IMG/VR virus record: IMGVR_UViG_3300020400_000006
Location: 1-62,934 of that record
DNA: 62,934 bases
Direction: 5' to 3' (one strand)
Source of the DNA: a virus
In this document: one piece after another, positions 30,493-38,775 of the stretch
Layout of the letters: each line of letters begins with the position of its first letter
Numbering within the stretch: position 1 is the first letter of the stretch
The notes under the pieces: model-generated
Told to the model about the DNA's origin: nothing
The model's database searches: none
Seen by the model: the letters and a program-made list of their open reading frames with translations, nothing else
Translations under genes and position numbers: made by a program

Positions 30493-31370
30493 AGTTATTA
30501 TGGAATATTGGGACCAACTATTCCGCTACAACTCCTTTTTGGTACACATTATCGTTAAATCATAAATTTTGCCATACTGGTCATCGTAAAGAATTGCATT
30601 GGCTTGATCTTCTGGAATCTCAAAAGTTTTGGAAAACGAAAATCAAGGGTAGACCACGTTATTACAAATATTTCACTAATAGGATTTTTGGTTTTACTAC
30701 ATCACCTTTAGCATACCTAAAAACCGACAAACCATCAAAATTACAAAATGCTAGATGTTTCACTAAGGAAGAAGAAGAATACTTCTTCTCTTATCCAACA
30801 TCAATTGAAAAGTACATTGATTATCGTAAAAGGCATTGGAATCACATAAAACATGAGTATCATGCATTAGGTGATTTTTCAAATAGTTATTGTTTATTAT
30901 CTGAAGACTTTATGAGAGGTATTAAGGATAAATTACTAGAAGTCTTTGATCTAAAGATTACTGTATGCCTTAGAGACCCTGTTCGTCGTTTATGGTCCTC
31001 TAACCCTAATAAATCAGGCGGAATAGATAAAGTTTCTAATTATGGTAAAATATTACGGTCTTATTATAATGTTTGGGGTAAAGACAATGTTCTTCCTATT
31101 ATAATGGAGGAATTTTGGGATCCTAGTAAATATAGAGAGCAGACTGAAAGATTATCTAATTTTTTGAATTATCCTATTACTAACATCTATAAAAACGTTT
31201 ATTATCCTGAACTTGGTTCTAATTCACCACAATATGAATTTTTGAAAGATCAATGGAAAAATGAGAAGGATATTGATTTAGAAACATATAAACACATTTA
31301 TTCTAAATTAGAATGGATTTACCAAGACTGTGAAAAAATTTTTGGTTATATCCCAGAAAAATGGCAATAA
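30480..31370 (+). CDS. sulfotransferase 6
   Basis: 296 residues. Loop NIGTNYSATTPFWYTL, LGDFSNSYCLLS, 3'-phosphate motif CLRDPVRRLWSS, NVLPIIMEEFWDP, and YPELGSNSPQYEFLKDQW. Last gene of the + strand run 26406-31370. The stop overlaps a late-promoter octamer. Confidence 0.8.
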   Translation: MEKIKLLWNIGTNYSATTPFWYTLSLNHKFCHTGHRKELHWLDLLESQKFWKTKIKGRPRYYKYFTNRIFGFTTSPLAYLKTDKPSKLQNARCFTKEEEEYFFSYPTSIEKYIDYRKRHWNHIKHEYHALGDFSNSYCLLSEDFMRGIKDKLLEVFDLKITVCLRDPVRRLWSSNPNKSGGIDKVSNYGKILRSYYNVWGKDNVLPIIMEEFWDPSKYREQTERLSNFLNYPITNIYKNVYYPELGSNSPQYEFLKDQWKNEKDIDLETYKHIYSKLEWIYQDCEKIFGYIPEKWQ

Positions 31371-31373
31371 ATA
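31366..31373 (+). promoter_or_regulatory. late-promoter-like AATAAATA
   Basis: Overlaps the stop of sulfotransferase 6 and lies 22 nt before the ATG at 31395. Confidence 0.5.
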
Positions 31374-31394
31374 AAAATACTTATTTTTATAGAT

Positions 31395-31487
31395 ATGAAA
31401 AGATTATGGCAATGGATAAAAGGTGAATACAAACTTTGGAAATTACGTAAGCAAGATCCATATATTTACGAAGAAGATGATGACTAA
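31395..31487 (+). CDS. 30-residue small protein
   Basis: ATG 31395. An amphipathic Trp/Lys-rich start (KRLWQWIKGEYKLWKLRK) is followed by a very acidic tail. It has its own late promoter and ends exactly where the minus-strand sulfotransferase 7 stop begins. The composition and promoter argue for a real gene, perhaps conserved in cyanomyoviruses. Confidence 0.55.
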   Translation: MKRLWQWIKGEYKLWKLRKQDPYIYEEDDD

Positions 31488-32330
31488 TTACCAACTATGT
31501 GGTATATAACCAAATTTTTTCTCAAACCCTTCATATAACCAATTAAGTTTTTTTCTACCATAATCAAGATCATCTTTTGATAAATCTTGCAAGTCAGATG
31601 TCCATTGGTGTTCTAAACCCTTTATATGCGGTGCTCTTGTTCCTCGTTCTGGAAAATAAAGATTTTTGCTCATTTTATCTATTTTCACACCTAGAAAATC
31701 AGACAAACCTTTTGGATTCTCCCAAACCTCCTCCATAATCACAGGATACACCTTTTTGAACGCAGATGACCAATTTTTGTAAATTGTTACGTAGTCTGGT
31801 AATACAATTGAGGGTTTTTCTAAATTTGACCTCCAATATTCTAAACTATTAGAATATCTTTTATAACTGTCATTCCATTTTTCTTTGTACCATGTTGACA
31901 TTTGAGAATATGATCTCCTGACTGGATTTCTCCATATTGTAGTGACTTTGACATCAAATTCGCTTTCAAGTCTTGGTGCAATCTGTCTCAAGAAGTATGC
32001 AGGTAAATCTCCGTTACTATTTGAGAAATCGCTGACACCTTTATGACTTTTAACAATATGTGATTTAATATAATCAACATACCAGTCTAGAGTCGTGTCT
32101 TTTTTGACAAAATCTAATCCTCTTTTCTTATGATCCTTGTGCCAGTAAATATTTGCATGCTTTGGATTGTATTCCCTCTCATATAAGTAATATAGCACAT
32201 TACACTCTGTAGTATGCTCTCTATTTGGGCATATCGCATATCCAATGTCTGAAAGTGTGTCGCAAAGCGGTTTAGTCGCAGACCACCCCACTCCAGCATT
32301 TATGTGCAATACGGGTTTCATAAATATCAT
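31488..32330 (-). CDS. sulfotransferase 7
   Basis: 280 residues; AAGGAG six nt upstream of the ATG at 32330 supports this start over the internal Met at 32321. Loop NAGVGWSATKPLCDTL. The 3'-phosphate motif reads IWRNPVRRSYSQMS, Asn replacing the usual Asp. VSDFSNSNGDLP and YFPERGTRAPHIKGLEHQW are also seen. The only isolated minus-strand copy. Confidence 0.8.
   Translation of the reverse strand: MIFMKPVLHINAGVGWSATKPLCDTLSDIGYAICPNREHTTECNVLYYLYEREYNPKHANIYWHKDHKKRGLDFVKKDTTLDWYVDYIKSHIVKSHKGVSDFSNSNGDLPAYFLRQIAPRLESEFDVKVTTIWRNPVRRSYSQMSTWYKEKWNDSYKRYSNSLEYWRSNLEKPSIVLPDYVTIYKNWSSAFKKVYPVIMEEVWENPKGLSDFLGVKIDKMSKNLYFPERGTRAPHIKGLEHQWTSDLQDLSKDDLDYGRKKLNWLYEGFEKKFGYIPHSW
32319..32326 (+). 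promoter_or_regulatory. late-promoter-like CATAAATA for sulfotransferase 8
   Basis: On the + strand, overlapping the 5' end of sulfotransferase 7. Predicted transcription starts near 32332, downstream of the ATG at 32304, which favours a TTG start at 32349. Confidence 0.5.
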
Positions 32331-32348
32331 GCATTCTCCTTATATATT

Positions 32349-33311
32349 TTGAAAATACCATTATTGATATTTGGTGGATGGGGTCATGCTGCATCTACAC
32401 CATTTTATTATACTCTTTCTTTAGATAATAAGTATTGTCATGGTGGACACAGAAAGGAGACTGGATACCTTAATGAATTAGAAAATTATGAGTTCTTTGA
32501 TCAACCTATGTGGACGTATACTAGTGACCCATATGATAGGTTGATGGTAAAGGATTCTAGTATGCCACCAATACTTGATAAGCATGTAAAGCATAGTGAG
32601 GAGTTTATCCGAGATTGGATAGCAGAACCACCAAGTATATGTAAGTACATTCATTATTATCTAATACATTATGAAAACATCAAACATGAATATAAGGCAG
32701 TTGCTGACTTTACAAACGGCAATTCTTGGTTGAGAGAACCATTTCTTGACAAGTACGTGCCTGCATTGCAAGAGTTTTTTGATATAAAATGCATATTTGT
32801 TTCTAGAGATCCAGTCCGTAGATCATATTCAGATTTTAGTGCTAAGTTTACAGGAAATGATCCTAGTGGTAAAATGTTGAAAGAAGGTATGTTATACCCT
32901 AACAATCCCACTGACAAACATTATAATAATATACATGATATGTTTTGCGGAGAACTACGTAAGACTTGTACAAGGTTCTATGTTGAGTTTTATAAAAAAT
33001 TCAGCAAATACTTCCCAACTCTTCAAATTGTGATGGAGGATTTTTGGGAACCTGATAATTTTACTGAGCAGACCGAAAGGTTATCCAATTTCTTAGGTTA
33101 TCCTATTACAAAGATACATGAGAATGCTTTTTGGCCAGAAGCAGGTGAAAATGCACCTAAATACGATTTCCTGAAGGATCAATGGGGATCTGTAAGGGAA
33201 CCACTAACAAAAGAGTTATACGATTATGGTAGAGAACAATTGGACCCAATCTATTCTCAATGGAAAGAAGAGTTTGGATCTTTGCCTAGTTCTTGGGGTA
33301 AACATATATGA
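32349..33311 (+). CDS. sulfotransferase 8
   Basis: 320 residues from TTG 32349, chosen because it gives the same short strand before the loop as in the other copies and because of the late promoter at 32319; an ATG at 32304 would add 15 residues antisense to copy 7. Loop FGGWGHAASTPFYYTL (most diverged), VADFTNGNSWL, 3'-phosphate motif VSRDPVRRSYSDFS, and WPEAGENAPKYDFLKDQW. The stop overlaps the carbamoyltransferase start by 4 nt. Confidence 0.75.
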   Translation: MKIPLLIFGGWGHAASTPFYYTLSLDNKYCHGGHRKETGYLNELENYEFFDQPMWTYTSDPYDRLMVKDSSMPPILDKHVKHSEEFIRDWIAEPPSICKYIHYYLIHYENIKHEYKAVADFTNGNSWLREPFLDKYVPALQEFFDIKCIFVSRDPVRRSYSDFSAKFTGNDPSGKMLKEGMLYPNNPTDKHYNNIHDMFCGELRKTCTRFYVEFYKKFSKYFPTLQIVMEDFWEPDNFTEQTERLSNFLGYPITKIHENAFWPEAGENAPKYDFLKDQWGSVREPLTKELYDYGREQLDPIYSQWKEEFGSLPSSWGKHI

Positions 33312-34687
33312 TAGGGTTTAGCGAGGGATTTCATGACGCTGCAATTGCGGTTGTTCATAAAAATACTATTAGTTACGCTGCACATTCTGAGAGATACTCA
33401 AAAAAGAAGCATGATAAAGTATTGAACTTAAATGCAGTCACCATGGCAAGGGGATTGAATATACATGATGACATTGTAGCATTTTACGAAAACCCGTTAT
33501 CAAAAAGAACTAGACAGTTATATGCAGGACAAAAAGCGTGGAGGAGAGATAGACGGTTATCTTTGCAACCTAATAAGTATATGCAACATCATAAATCACA
33601 CGCTGCTGCTGCATTTCAAACATCCAACTTTGAACACGCTGCGTGTGTGGTGGTAGATAGCATTGGTGAGTGGGATTGTTCCTCAGTGTGGACTGCTAAT
33701 ATGGTAAGAGGATCCGCAGTATATAAAAAAGTATGGTCTAGAAGATATCCTAAGTCTATAGGACTTTGGTATAGTGCACTGACTAAATGGGCAGGATTAA
33801 GACCATTAGATGAAGAATATATTTTTATGGGAATGGCAGCCTTCGGAAAACCTTGTTATACTAAAGAGTTACGAGCATTACTTTCTAAAAATAACCATAA
33901 AGGTATACGTGGACTAGAAGGTGATTCATGTGATGTAGCAAAAAGTGCGGAGGTTGTTCTTCAAGAGGAATTGTTCAAAATATTTGATATTGCTAAAAAA
34001 TACAGTAACAACATTTGCTATGGAGGCGGAGTTGCACTAAACTGTGTTGTAAATACAAAACTAAGGGAAAGGTGCAATCTTTGGATTATGCCTAATCCTG
34101 GCGACGCTGGAGGTGCTTTAGGTGCAGCTTTACTTGCATATGGTAAAAAAGTTCAATTTACTCCCTATCTCGGATGTAACATTAGGGGTTCGGTGGATCC
34201 AGAAGAGGTGGTCGATCACATACTCAAACATAAAATCGTTGGTGTTGCAAATGGTCGTGCTGAGTTTGGTCCTCGTGCTCTTGGTAATAGAAGTCTATTG
34301 GCGGATCCACGCCAAATTTCAACCAAAGATCTAGTCAACGAAATAAAACAACGTCAGAAGTTTAGACCATTTGCTCCTGCTATACTAGAAGAGCATTGTC
34401 AGGAATGGTTTGATATGCCTGAGCATTCAAGGCATATGTCATATGTTTATCAATGTAAGCAGAGTGACCTTATTCCTGCCTGTCTACACGTTGATAACTC
34501 TGCTAGAGTACAAACAGTGCCAGAGACATCTGAGAGCGTTCTGAGACCCATATTGGAGTGTTGGTATGAGAAGACAGGAATCCCTGTATTGTTGAATACA
34601 TCTTTGAATGTTCGTGGAAAACCAATGGTAAACAATGTTGAAGATGCAAAATTGTTTTCTAGTAAATATTCAGTCAAGGTTTTTTAA
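33308..34687 (+). CDS. NodU/CmcH-type carbamoyltransferase
   Basis: 459 residues. The N-terminal domain has GFHDAAIAVV, HHKSHAAAAFQ (conserved His pair) and VVVDSIGEWD. The YrdC-like C-terminal half shows GGGVALNCVVN, PGDAGGALGAALLA and GRAEFGPRALGNRSLLADPR. These are hallmarks of O-carbamoyltransferases that use carbamoyl phosphate and ATP to modify a sugar hydroxyl. It is slightly shorter than typical (~550) family members. Placed between sulfotransferase 8 (ATGA) and SGNH 3 (TAATG) in one unit. Confidence 0.88.
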   Translation: MIGFSEGFHDAAIAVVHKNTISYAAHSERYSKKKHDKVLNLNAVTMARGLNIHDDIVAFYENPLSKRTRQLYAGQKAWRRDRRLSLQPNKYMQHHKSHAAAAFQTSNFEHAACVVVDSIGEWDCSSVWTANMVRGSAVYKKVWSRRYPKSIGLWYSALTKWAGLRPLDEEYIFMGMAAFGKPCYTKELRALLSKNNHKGIRGLEGDSCDVAKSAEVVLQEELFKIFDIAKKYSNNICYGGGVALNCVVNTKLRERCNLWIMPNPGDAGGALGAALLAYGKKVQFTPYLGCNIRGSVDPEEVVDHILKHKIVGVANGRAEFGPRALGNRSLLADPRQISTKDLVNEIKQRQKFRPFAPAILEEHCQEWFDMPEHSRHMSYVYQCKQSDLIPACLHVDNSARVQTVPETSESVLRPILECWYEKTGIPVLLNTSLNVRGKPMVNNVEDAKLFSSKYSVKVF

Positions 34688-35403
34688 TGAAAATACTGTT
34701 TCATGGATGCTCAATTACTTGGGGTGACGAACTCGAAGATCGTGAAAATGAAAGATATAGTAAATTAGTTTCTAATCATTTTCTGACTGAAGACTGTAAT
34801 ATTTCTCATTGCGGGAATAGTAACGATAGAATTGTAAGAGAATCTATTGAACATCTACAAGACAATTGTTTTGATATTGTGGTATTGCAGTTTACTGTAC
34901 ACTCAAGAGTGGAGTGGTTTGATAAACAGGGTTTTCCCCATAGGTTTACACCACAACTTACATCAACTCATGGAAAATTAAAACTCAAGGGTATTGCAGG
35001 TAGAGATGATTTGAGAGAAAGAATGTTTTCTGCTGGTAAATGGTTTTATAGGTTTGTTTATAATGATATTCTTGGTGTCGAAAATATGTGGAAAAATATT
35101 TTTCTTTTTGATTCTTACTGTAAGGCAAACAATATTACCTTCATCCCTATTTTAGCAGATCATTTTCATGAGGTTATTCGTAGACCAGAAAAGTTTTATC
35201 ATGGGGCAAATGGAACTGGTTGGTGGAAACCTTTATGTCAGGATATACCAATAACATATATTCATGAGGATATTATAGGTCATAAAAAGGATGGCATAGG
35301 AGATCATTACTATGGTGATTACCATGCAAAGGGAAATCATCCAAACGCTTTAGGACACCAAAAAATTGCAGAAAAACTTATTAAGTTGATAGAGACTATA
35401 TAA
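34687..35403 (+). CDS. SGNH/GDSL-type hydrolase 3
   Basis: 238 residues; the ATG shares a base with the upstream stop. Block I is ILFHGCSITWGDEL, CGNSNDRIVRESIEH carries the Gly/Asn region, and block V is HPNALGHQKIAEKL. An insert near residues 165-215 (FYHGANGTGWW... GIGDHYYGDYHAKG) is longer than in SGNH 1 and 2. Function as for the other two: ester hydrolysis or transfer on a glycan is inference. Confidence 0.78.
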   Translation: MKILFHGCSITWGDELEDRENERYSKLVSNHFLTEDCNISHCGNSNDRIVRESIEHLQDNCFDIVVLQFTVHSRVEWFDKQGFPHRFTPQLTSTHGKLKLKGIAGRDDLRERMFSAGKWFYRFVYNDILGVENMWKNIFLFDSYCKANNITFIPILADHFHEVIRRPEKFYHGANGTGWWKPLCQDIPITYIHEDIIGHKKDGIGDHYYGDYHAKGNHPNALGHQKIAEKLIKLIETI

Positions 35404-35438
35404 TCTGTTATAATATAATTGGATTGCAACCCTATAGT

Positions 35439-36197
35439 ATGGCTAAAGGATTTAAGGTGGTAACCACTCCACCCGCTACAGAAAAAAAGGAAGACTGGTG
35501 GTCTGTAGAAAAAGGAAAAGAATTAATCAAAGGTAAAAGCATTGTTTTTTGTTTGCCTGGTCGTGGTGTTTCTTACATATTTTTAAAAGCGTTTGTGCAA
35601 CTTTGTTTTGATTTAGTACAAAGTGGTGCAAGTATTCAAATATCTCAAGATTACTCATCAATGGTAAACTTTGCACGATGTAAGTGTTTAGGTGCGAATG
35701 TGCTTAGAGGACCTGATCAATTACCATGGGACGGTAAACTGAAATATGACTATCAACTTTGGATTGACAGTGATATTGTTTTCAACCTAGAAAATTTTTA
35801 TCGAATAGTTTGTATGGACAAAGATATCGCTGCTGGTTGGTATGCGACTGAAGATGGTAAGACAACATCCGTTGCACATTGGCTTGAAGAAGATGACTTC
35901 AAGGAAAATGGCGGAGTTATGAATCATGAGATGGTTGATGGCATTCAAAAACGCAAAAAACCATTTACAGTTGACTACACTGGATTTGGTTGGTTATTAA
36001 TTAAAAAAGGAGTGTTCGAGCATAAAGAAATGACTTATCCTTGGTTCGCACCTCAAATGCAGGTTTTTGAATCTGGAGAGGTTCAAGACATGTGTGGTGA
36101 AGATGTATCTTTTTGCTTAGATGCTATCAAGGCGGGATTTGAAATTTGGTGTGACCCTCAATGTCGTGTTGGTCATGAGAAAACAAGAATTATATAG
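35439..36197 (+). CDS. GT-A-like glycosyltransferase
   Basis: 252 residues from ATG 35439; a TTG 15 nt upstream is less likely, and TATAAT-like sequence (35409-35416) lies before it. FCLPGRGVSYIFLKAF opens the domain, LWIDSDIVFN carries a DxD-type metal motif, and GEDVSFCLDAIKAGFEIWCDP carries the late ED acceptor motif common in GT-2-like enzymes. Similar genes occur near baseplate genes in cyanomyoviruses (from memory). Acceptor unknown. Confidence 0.65.
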   Translation: MAKGFKVVTTPPATEKKEDWWSVEKGKELIKGKSIVFCLPGRGVSYIFLKAFVQLCFDLVQSGASIQISQDYSSMVNFARCKCLGANVLRGPDQLPWDGKLKYDYQLWIDSDIVFNLENFYRIVCMDKDIAAGWYATEDGKTTSVAHWLEEDDFKENGGVMNHEMVDGIQKRKKPFTVDYTGFGWLLIKKGVFEHKEMTYPWFAPQMQVFESGEVQDMCGEDVSFCLDAIKAGFEIWCDPQCRVGHEKTRII

Positions 36198-36201
36198 ATA
36201 C

Positions 36202-36220
36202 CTGTAAAGAATGTTTACAG
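36202..36220 (+). repeat. 7-bp perfect hairpin before small gene
   Basis: CTGTAAA / TTTACAG with a 5-nt loop, 4 nt before the ATG at 36224; no T run. It may affect translation of the small gene. Confidence 0.4.
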
Positions 36221-36223
36221 TGT

Positions 36224-36397
36224 ATGGAAAAGTATGATATATATGTTGAGGGAGTAAAAGAATTCTCTTCTGTTAATGAAGAGGAGATGCTTGACATTAC
36301 TCAAGCACTTGCCGACGAGTTTTATAACTCAGGTTACCCTCATCCCGACGAAATAGAAATTAAATACCTGGGAACCGACGACCAGGATTCCGACTGA
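36224..36397 (+). CDS. 57-residue acidic small protein
   Basis: ATG 36224. Acidic (VNEEEMLDITQALADEF, then PHPDEIEIKYLGTDD). It is followed by a strong terminator that closes the accessory island. It looks like a small protein often found just before gp25 in cyanomyoviruses (from memory). Function unknown. Confidence 0.6.
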   Translation: MEKYDIYVEGVKEFSSVNEEEMLDITQALADEFYNSGYPHPDEIEIKYLGTDDQDSD

Positions 36398-36423
36398 CTA
36401 TCAGGCGACGGAGCATCCTAATT

Positions 36424-36452
36424 GACCTTCTCGACAGAGGAGGTCTTTTTTT
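36424..36452 (+). terminator. intrinsic terminator between island and baseplate operon
   Basis: Stem GACCTTCTC / GAGGAGGTC (one G-U), loop GACA, then seven T. Confidence 0.88.
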
Positions 36453-36463
36453 GCCTCTAAATA

Positions 36464-36471
36464 GATAAATA
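36464..36471 (+). promoter_or_regulatory. late promoter (GATAAATA) for baseplate genes
   Basis: NATAAATA 23 nt before the GTG of gp25 and just after the terminator; a CTAAATA also lies at 36457-36463. Confidence 0.65.
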
Positions 36472-36493
36472 TACCGAGATTGTAAACGTTCAA

Positions 36494-36898
36494 GTGCCTG
36501 TCCAACGTTTTTCGCAGGGTTTTAAGGACATATCTTTGTCTTTCAAAACTCATCCAGTAACAAATGATATACTTGCATTGAAAAATGAGGATGCAATAAA
36601 ACGTTCTGTCCAAAATTTGATAAGAATACAATTAGGAGAGGTATTTTTTAATGATTTGTTAGGTACTAGAATAACTGGTGCGTTATTTGAGCTTGCCAAC
36701 GATGATTTTGTTGATCCTATAGTAACAGAAATAGAAACTACGATAACAAACAACGAACCTAGAGTGGAATTGACTGATGTTGATGTTCAATCACAACCTG
36801 ATAATAATTCTTTAGATATTAGGATATCTTATGATCTCGTTGGTTTATCTGCACCAACTCAAATTTTACAATTCGTCTTAGAACCAACTAGGCTATAA
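36494..36898 (+). CDS. 25: baseplate wedge protein gp25
   Basis: 134 residues with a GTG start. Matches the gp25/GPW family: RGFKDISLSF-type start (SQGFKDISLSF), THPVTNDI, NEDAIKRSVQNLIRIQLGEVFFN and LFE. In T4, gp25 forms the core of the wedge with gp6 and gp53 and has a lysozyme-like fold without activity. The stop overlaps the gp6 start (TAATG). Confidence 0.88.
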   Translation: MPVQRFSQGFKDISLSFKTHPVTNDILALKNEDAIKRSVQNLIRIQLGEVFFNDLLGTRITGALFELANDDFVDPIVTEIETTITNNEPRVELTDVDVQSQPDNNSLDIRISYDLVGLSAPTQILQFVLEPTRL

Positions 36899-38775
36899 TG
36901 GCACTTCAACAATTTACAAATCTAAATTTTGAAGATATAAAATCTTCATTAAAAGACTACTTGAGAGAAAATTCTAATTTTTCAGATATGGATTTTGAGG
37001 GTTCTAACCTCTCAATTCTCATAAACACTCTTGCTTATAACTCATACATCACTGCATACAACACCAACATGGTGGTGAATGAGACTTTTATTGACTCTGC
37101 TACATTAAGAGAGAATGTTGTATCATTAGCACGTAATATTGGATATGTTCCTCGCTCAAAAACTGCTGCAAAAACTAAAGTAGATTATTTCATTACAGGT
37201 ATATCTACATCTACATCAATAATTGTTTTTGAATCAGGTGTAATTGCAAATGGAACTGTATCTAATGCTAATTATATTTTTTCGTTACCAGAAGAAGTAA
37301 CTGGAACTGTTGTTGATGGAATATCACAGGGAACCATAGAAATTTGTCAAGGACAATATTTAGAATCCCAATTTAGAATTGATAATTCTCAACCAAACCA
37401 AAGATTCATATTACCAAATTCTGATATCGACACCTCTACAATAAGAGTAAGTGTACTAGAAAGTTCTGGAAGTAATACAAGCACTGAATATAAATTAGCA
37501 GAAAATATAATTGGTATCACATCTACTTCTAACATATATCTTTTACAGGAAACAACTGACGAAAGGTATGAGTTATTGTTTGGTGATGGTGTATTTGGTG
37601 ATAAACTAGAATCTGGAAATATAGTCAATGTTTCTTACATTAAAACAAGTGGAAAGCAAGGTAATGGTGTAGCAGGTTTCAAATTTGCAGGTGCAATTAG
37701 TGATCAAGATGGTGCAATTTTAGATGGATTTACCGCTACCTTAAATGCACAATTTCCATCAGAAAATGGTGATGACATAGAAGATCTTGATAGTGTAAGG
37801 TACTATGCACCAAGAGTTTACTCATCTCAACATCGAGCAGTAACTGCCTCTGATTACGAAGCAATATTACCATCGATATATTCTAATATAGAGTCTGTTA
37901 GTGCGTATGGAGGCGAACAATTAGATCCACCTCAATTTGGAAGAGTGTTCATATCAGCTAAACCTAAAAATGGATCTTTCTTGTCTGACTTTACTAAAAA
38001 AGATATATTGTCATCTTTAAAAAGTTATTCTGTAGCAGGTATAGTGCCAACGTTTGTTGACCTTAAGTTTTTATTTGTAGAGATTGATAGTTACATTTAT
38101 TATAATCCTAATTTTGCAGGAAATGAGGAAAGTATAAAAACTTCTGTAATAAATTCCCTCACATCTTTTTCAACAGGTAAGGAACTAAATCAATTTGGTG
38201 GCAGATTTAAGTACAGTAAGGTATTGTCATTGATAGACAATGTTGATAGTTCAATCACCTCTAACATAACAACAGTAAGGATAAGAAGAAATCTTATCGC
38301 TGCAATAAACCAATTTACTCAATATGAGTTGTGTTTCTTAAACGCTTTCTATTGTAAAGAAGATAGTTTTAATATAAAGTCTACTGGATTCAACGTGTCT
38401 GGAGTCTCAGGAACTTGTTTTTTCACTGATCAAAAAATTGACAGTGAAAATGGTAAACTTATTCTCTTTCAAATACTTACTGATAACTCGATAAAAATTA
38501 TCTCAAATAATTTTGGAACAGTAGAATATAAAAAAGGTGAATTGATTATAGATACTGTGAATATAACATCTACAGTGCTTTCAAATAACATAATAGAGGT
38601 AGAGGCAACTCCAGACTCTAATGATATATTAGCAAGAAATGAATTGTATTTGCAATTTGAAGTGTCAAAGAGTAACTTCTTTATGAGAAAAGATTCAATA
38701 TCCTCTGGTGCAGATACCTCAGGAGCAAGGTTTACCCCACAATCTAGTTACCAATCTGGTAGTAGAACACGATAA
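36898..38775 (+). CDS. 6: baseplate wedge protein gp6
   Basis: 625 residues, near T4 gp6 length (660). N-terminal NFEDIKSSLKDYLRENSNFSDMDFEGSNLS and LAYNSYITAYNTNMVVNETFIDSATLRENV are typical of gp6/J-type wedge proteins; the middle has RAVTASDYEAILPSIY. It forms the wedge dimer ring around the baseplate hub. Directly followed, without gap, by the gp7-like gene. Confidence 0.85.
   Translation: MALQQFTNLNFEDIKSSLKDYLRENSNFSDMDFEGSNLSILINTLAYNSYITAYNTNMVVNETFIDSATLRENVVSLARNIGYVPRSKTAAKTKVDYFITGISTSTSIIVFESGVIANGTVSNANYIFSLPEEVTGTVVDGISQGTIEICQGQYLESQFRIDNSQPNQRFILPNSDIDTSTIRVSVLESSGSNTSTEYKLAENIIGITSTSNIYLLQETTDERYELLFGDGVFGDKLESGNIVNVSYIKTSGKQGNGVAGFKFAGAISDQDGAILDGFTATLNAQFPSENGDDIEDLDSVRYYAPRVYSSQHRAVTASDYEAILPSIYSNIESVSAYGGEQLDPPQFGRVFISAKPKNGSFLSDFTKKDILSSLKSYSVAGIVPTFVDLKFLFVEIDSYIYYNPNFAGNEESIKTSVINSLTSFSTGKELNQFGGRFKYSKVLSLIDNVDSSITSNITTVRIRRNLIAAINQFTQYELCFLNAFYCKEDSFNIKSTGFNVSGVSGTCFFTDQKIDSENGKLILFQILTDNSIKIISNNFGTVEYKKGELIIDTVNITSTVLSNNIIEVEATPDSNDILARNELYLQFEVSKSNFFMRKDSISSGADTSGARFTPQSSYQSGSRTR

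Noticed and set aside
32304-32348. ATG 32304 as start of sulfotransferase 8
   Set aside because: It precedes the likely late transcription start and is antisense to the sulfotransferase 7 start; other copies begin a few residues before the loop.
36401-36631. Minus-strand ORF across the terminator and gp25 start
   Set aside because: Overlaps terminator, late promoter and gp25 antisense.
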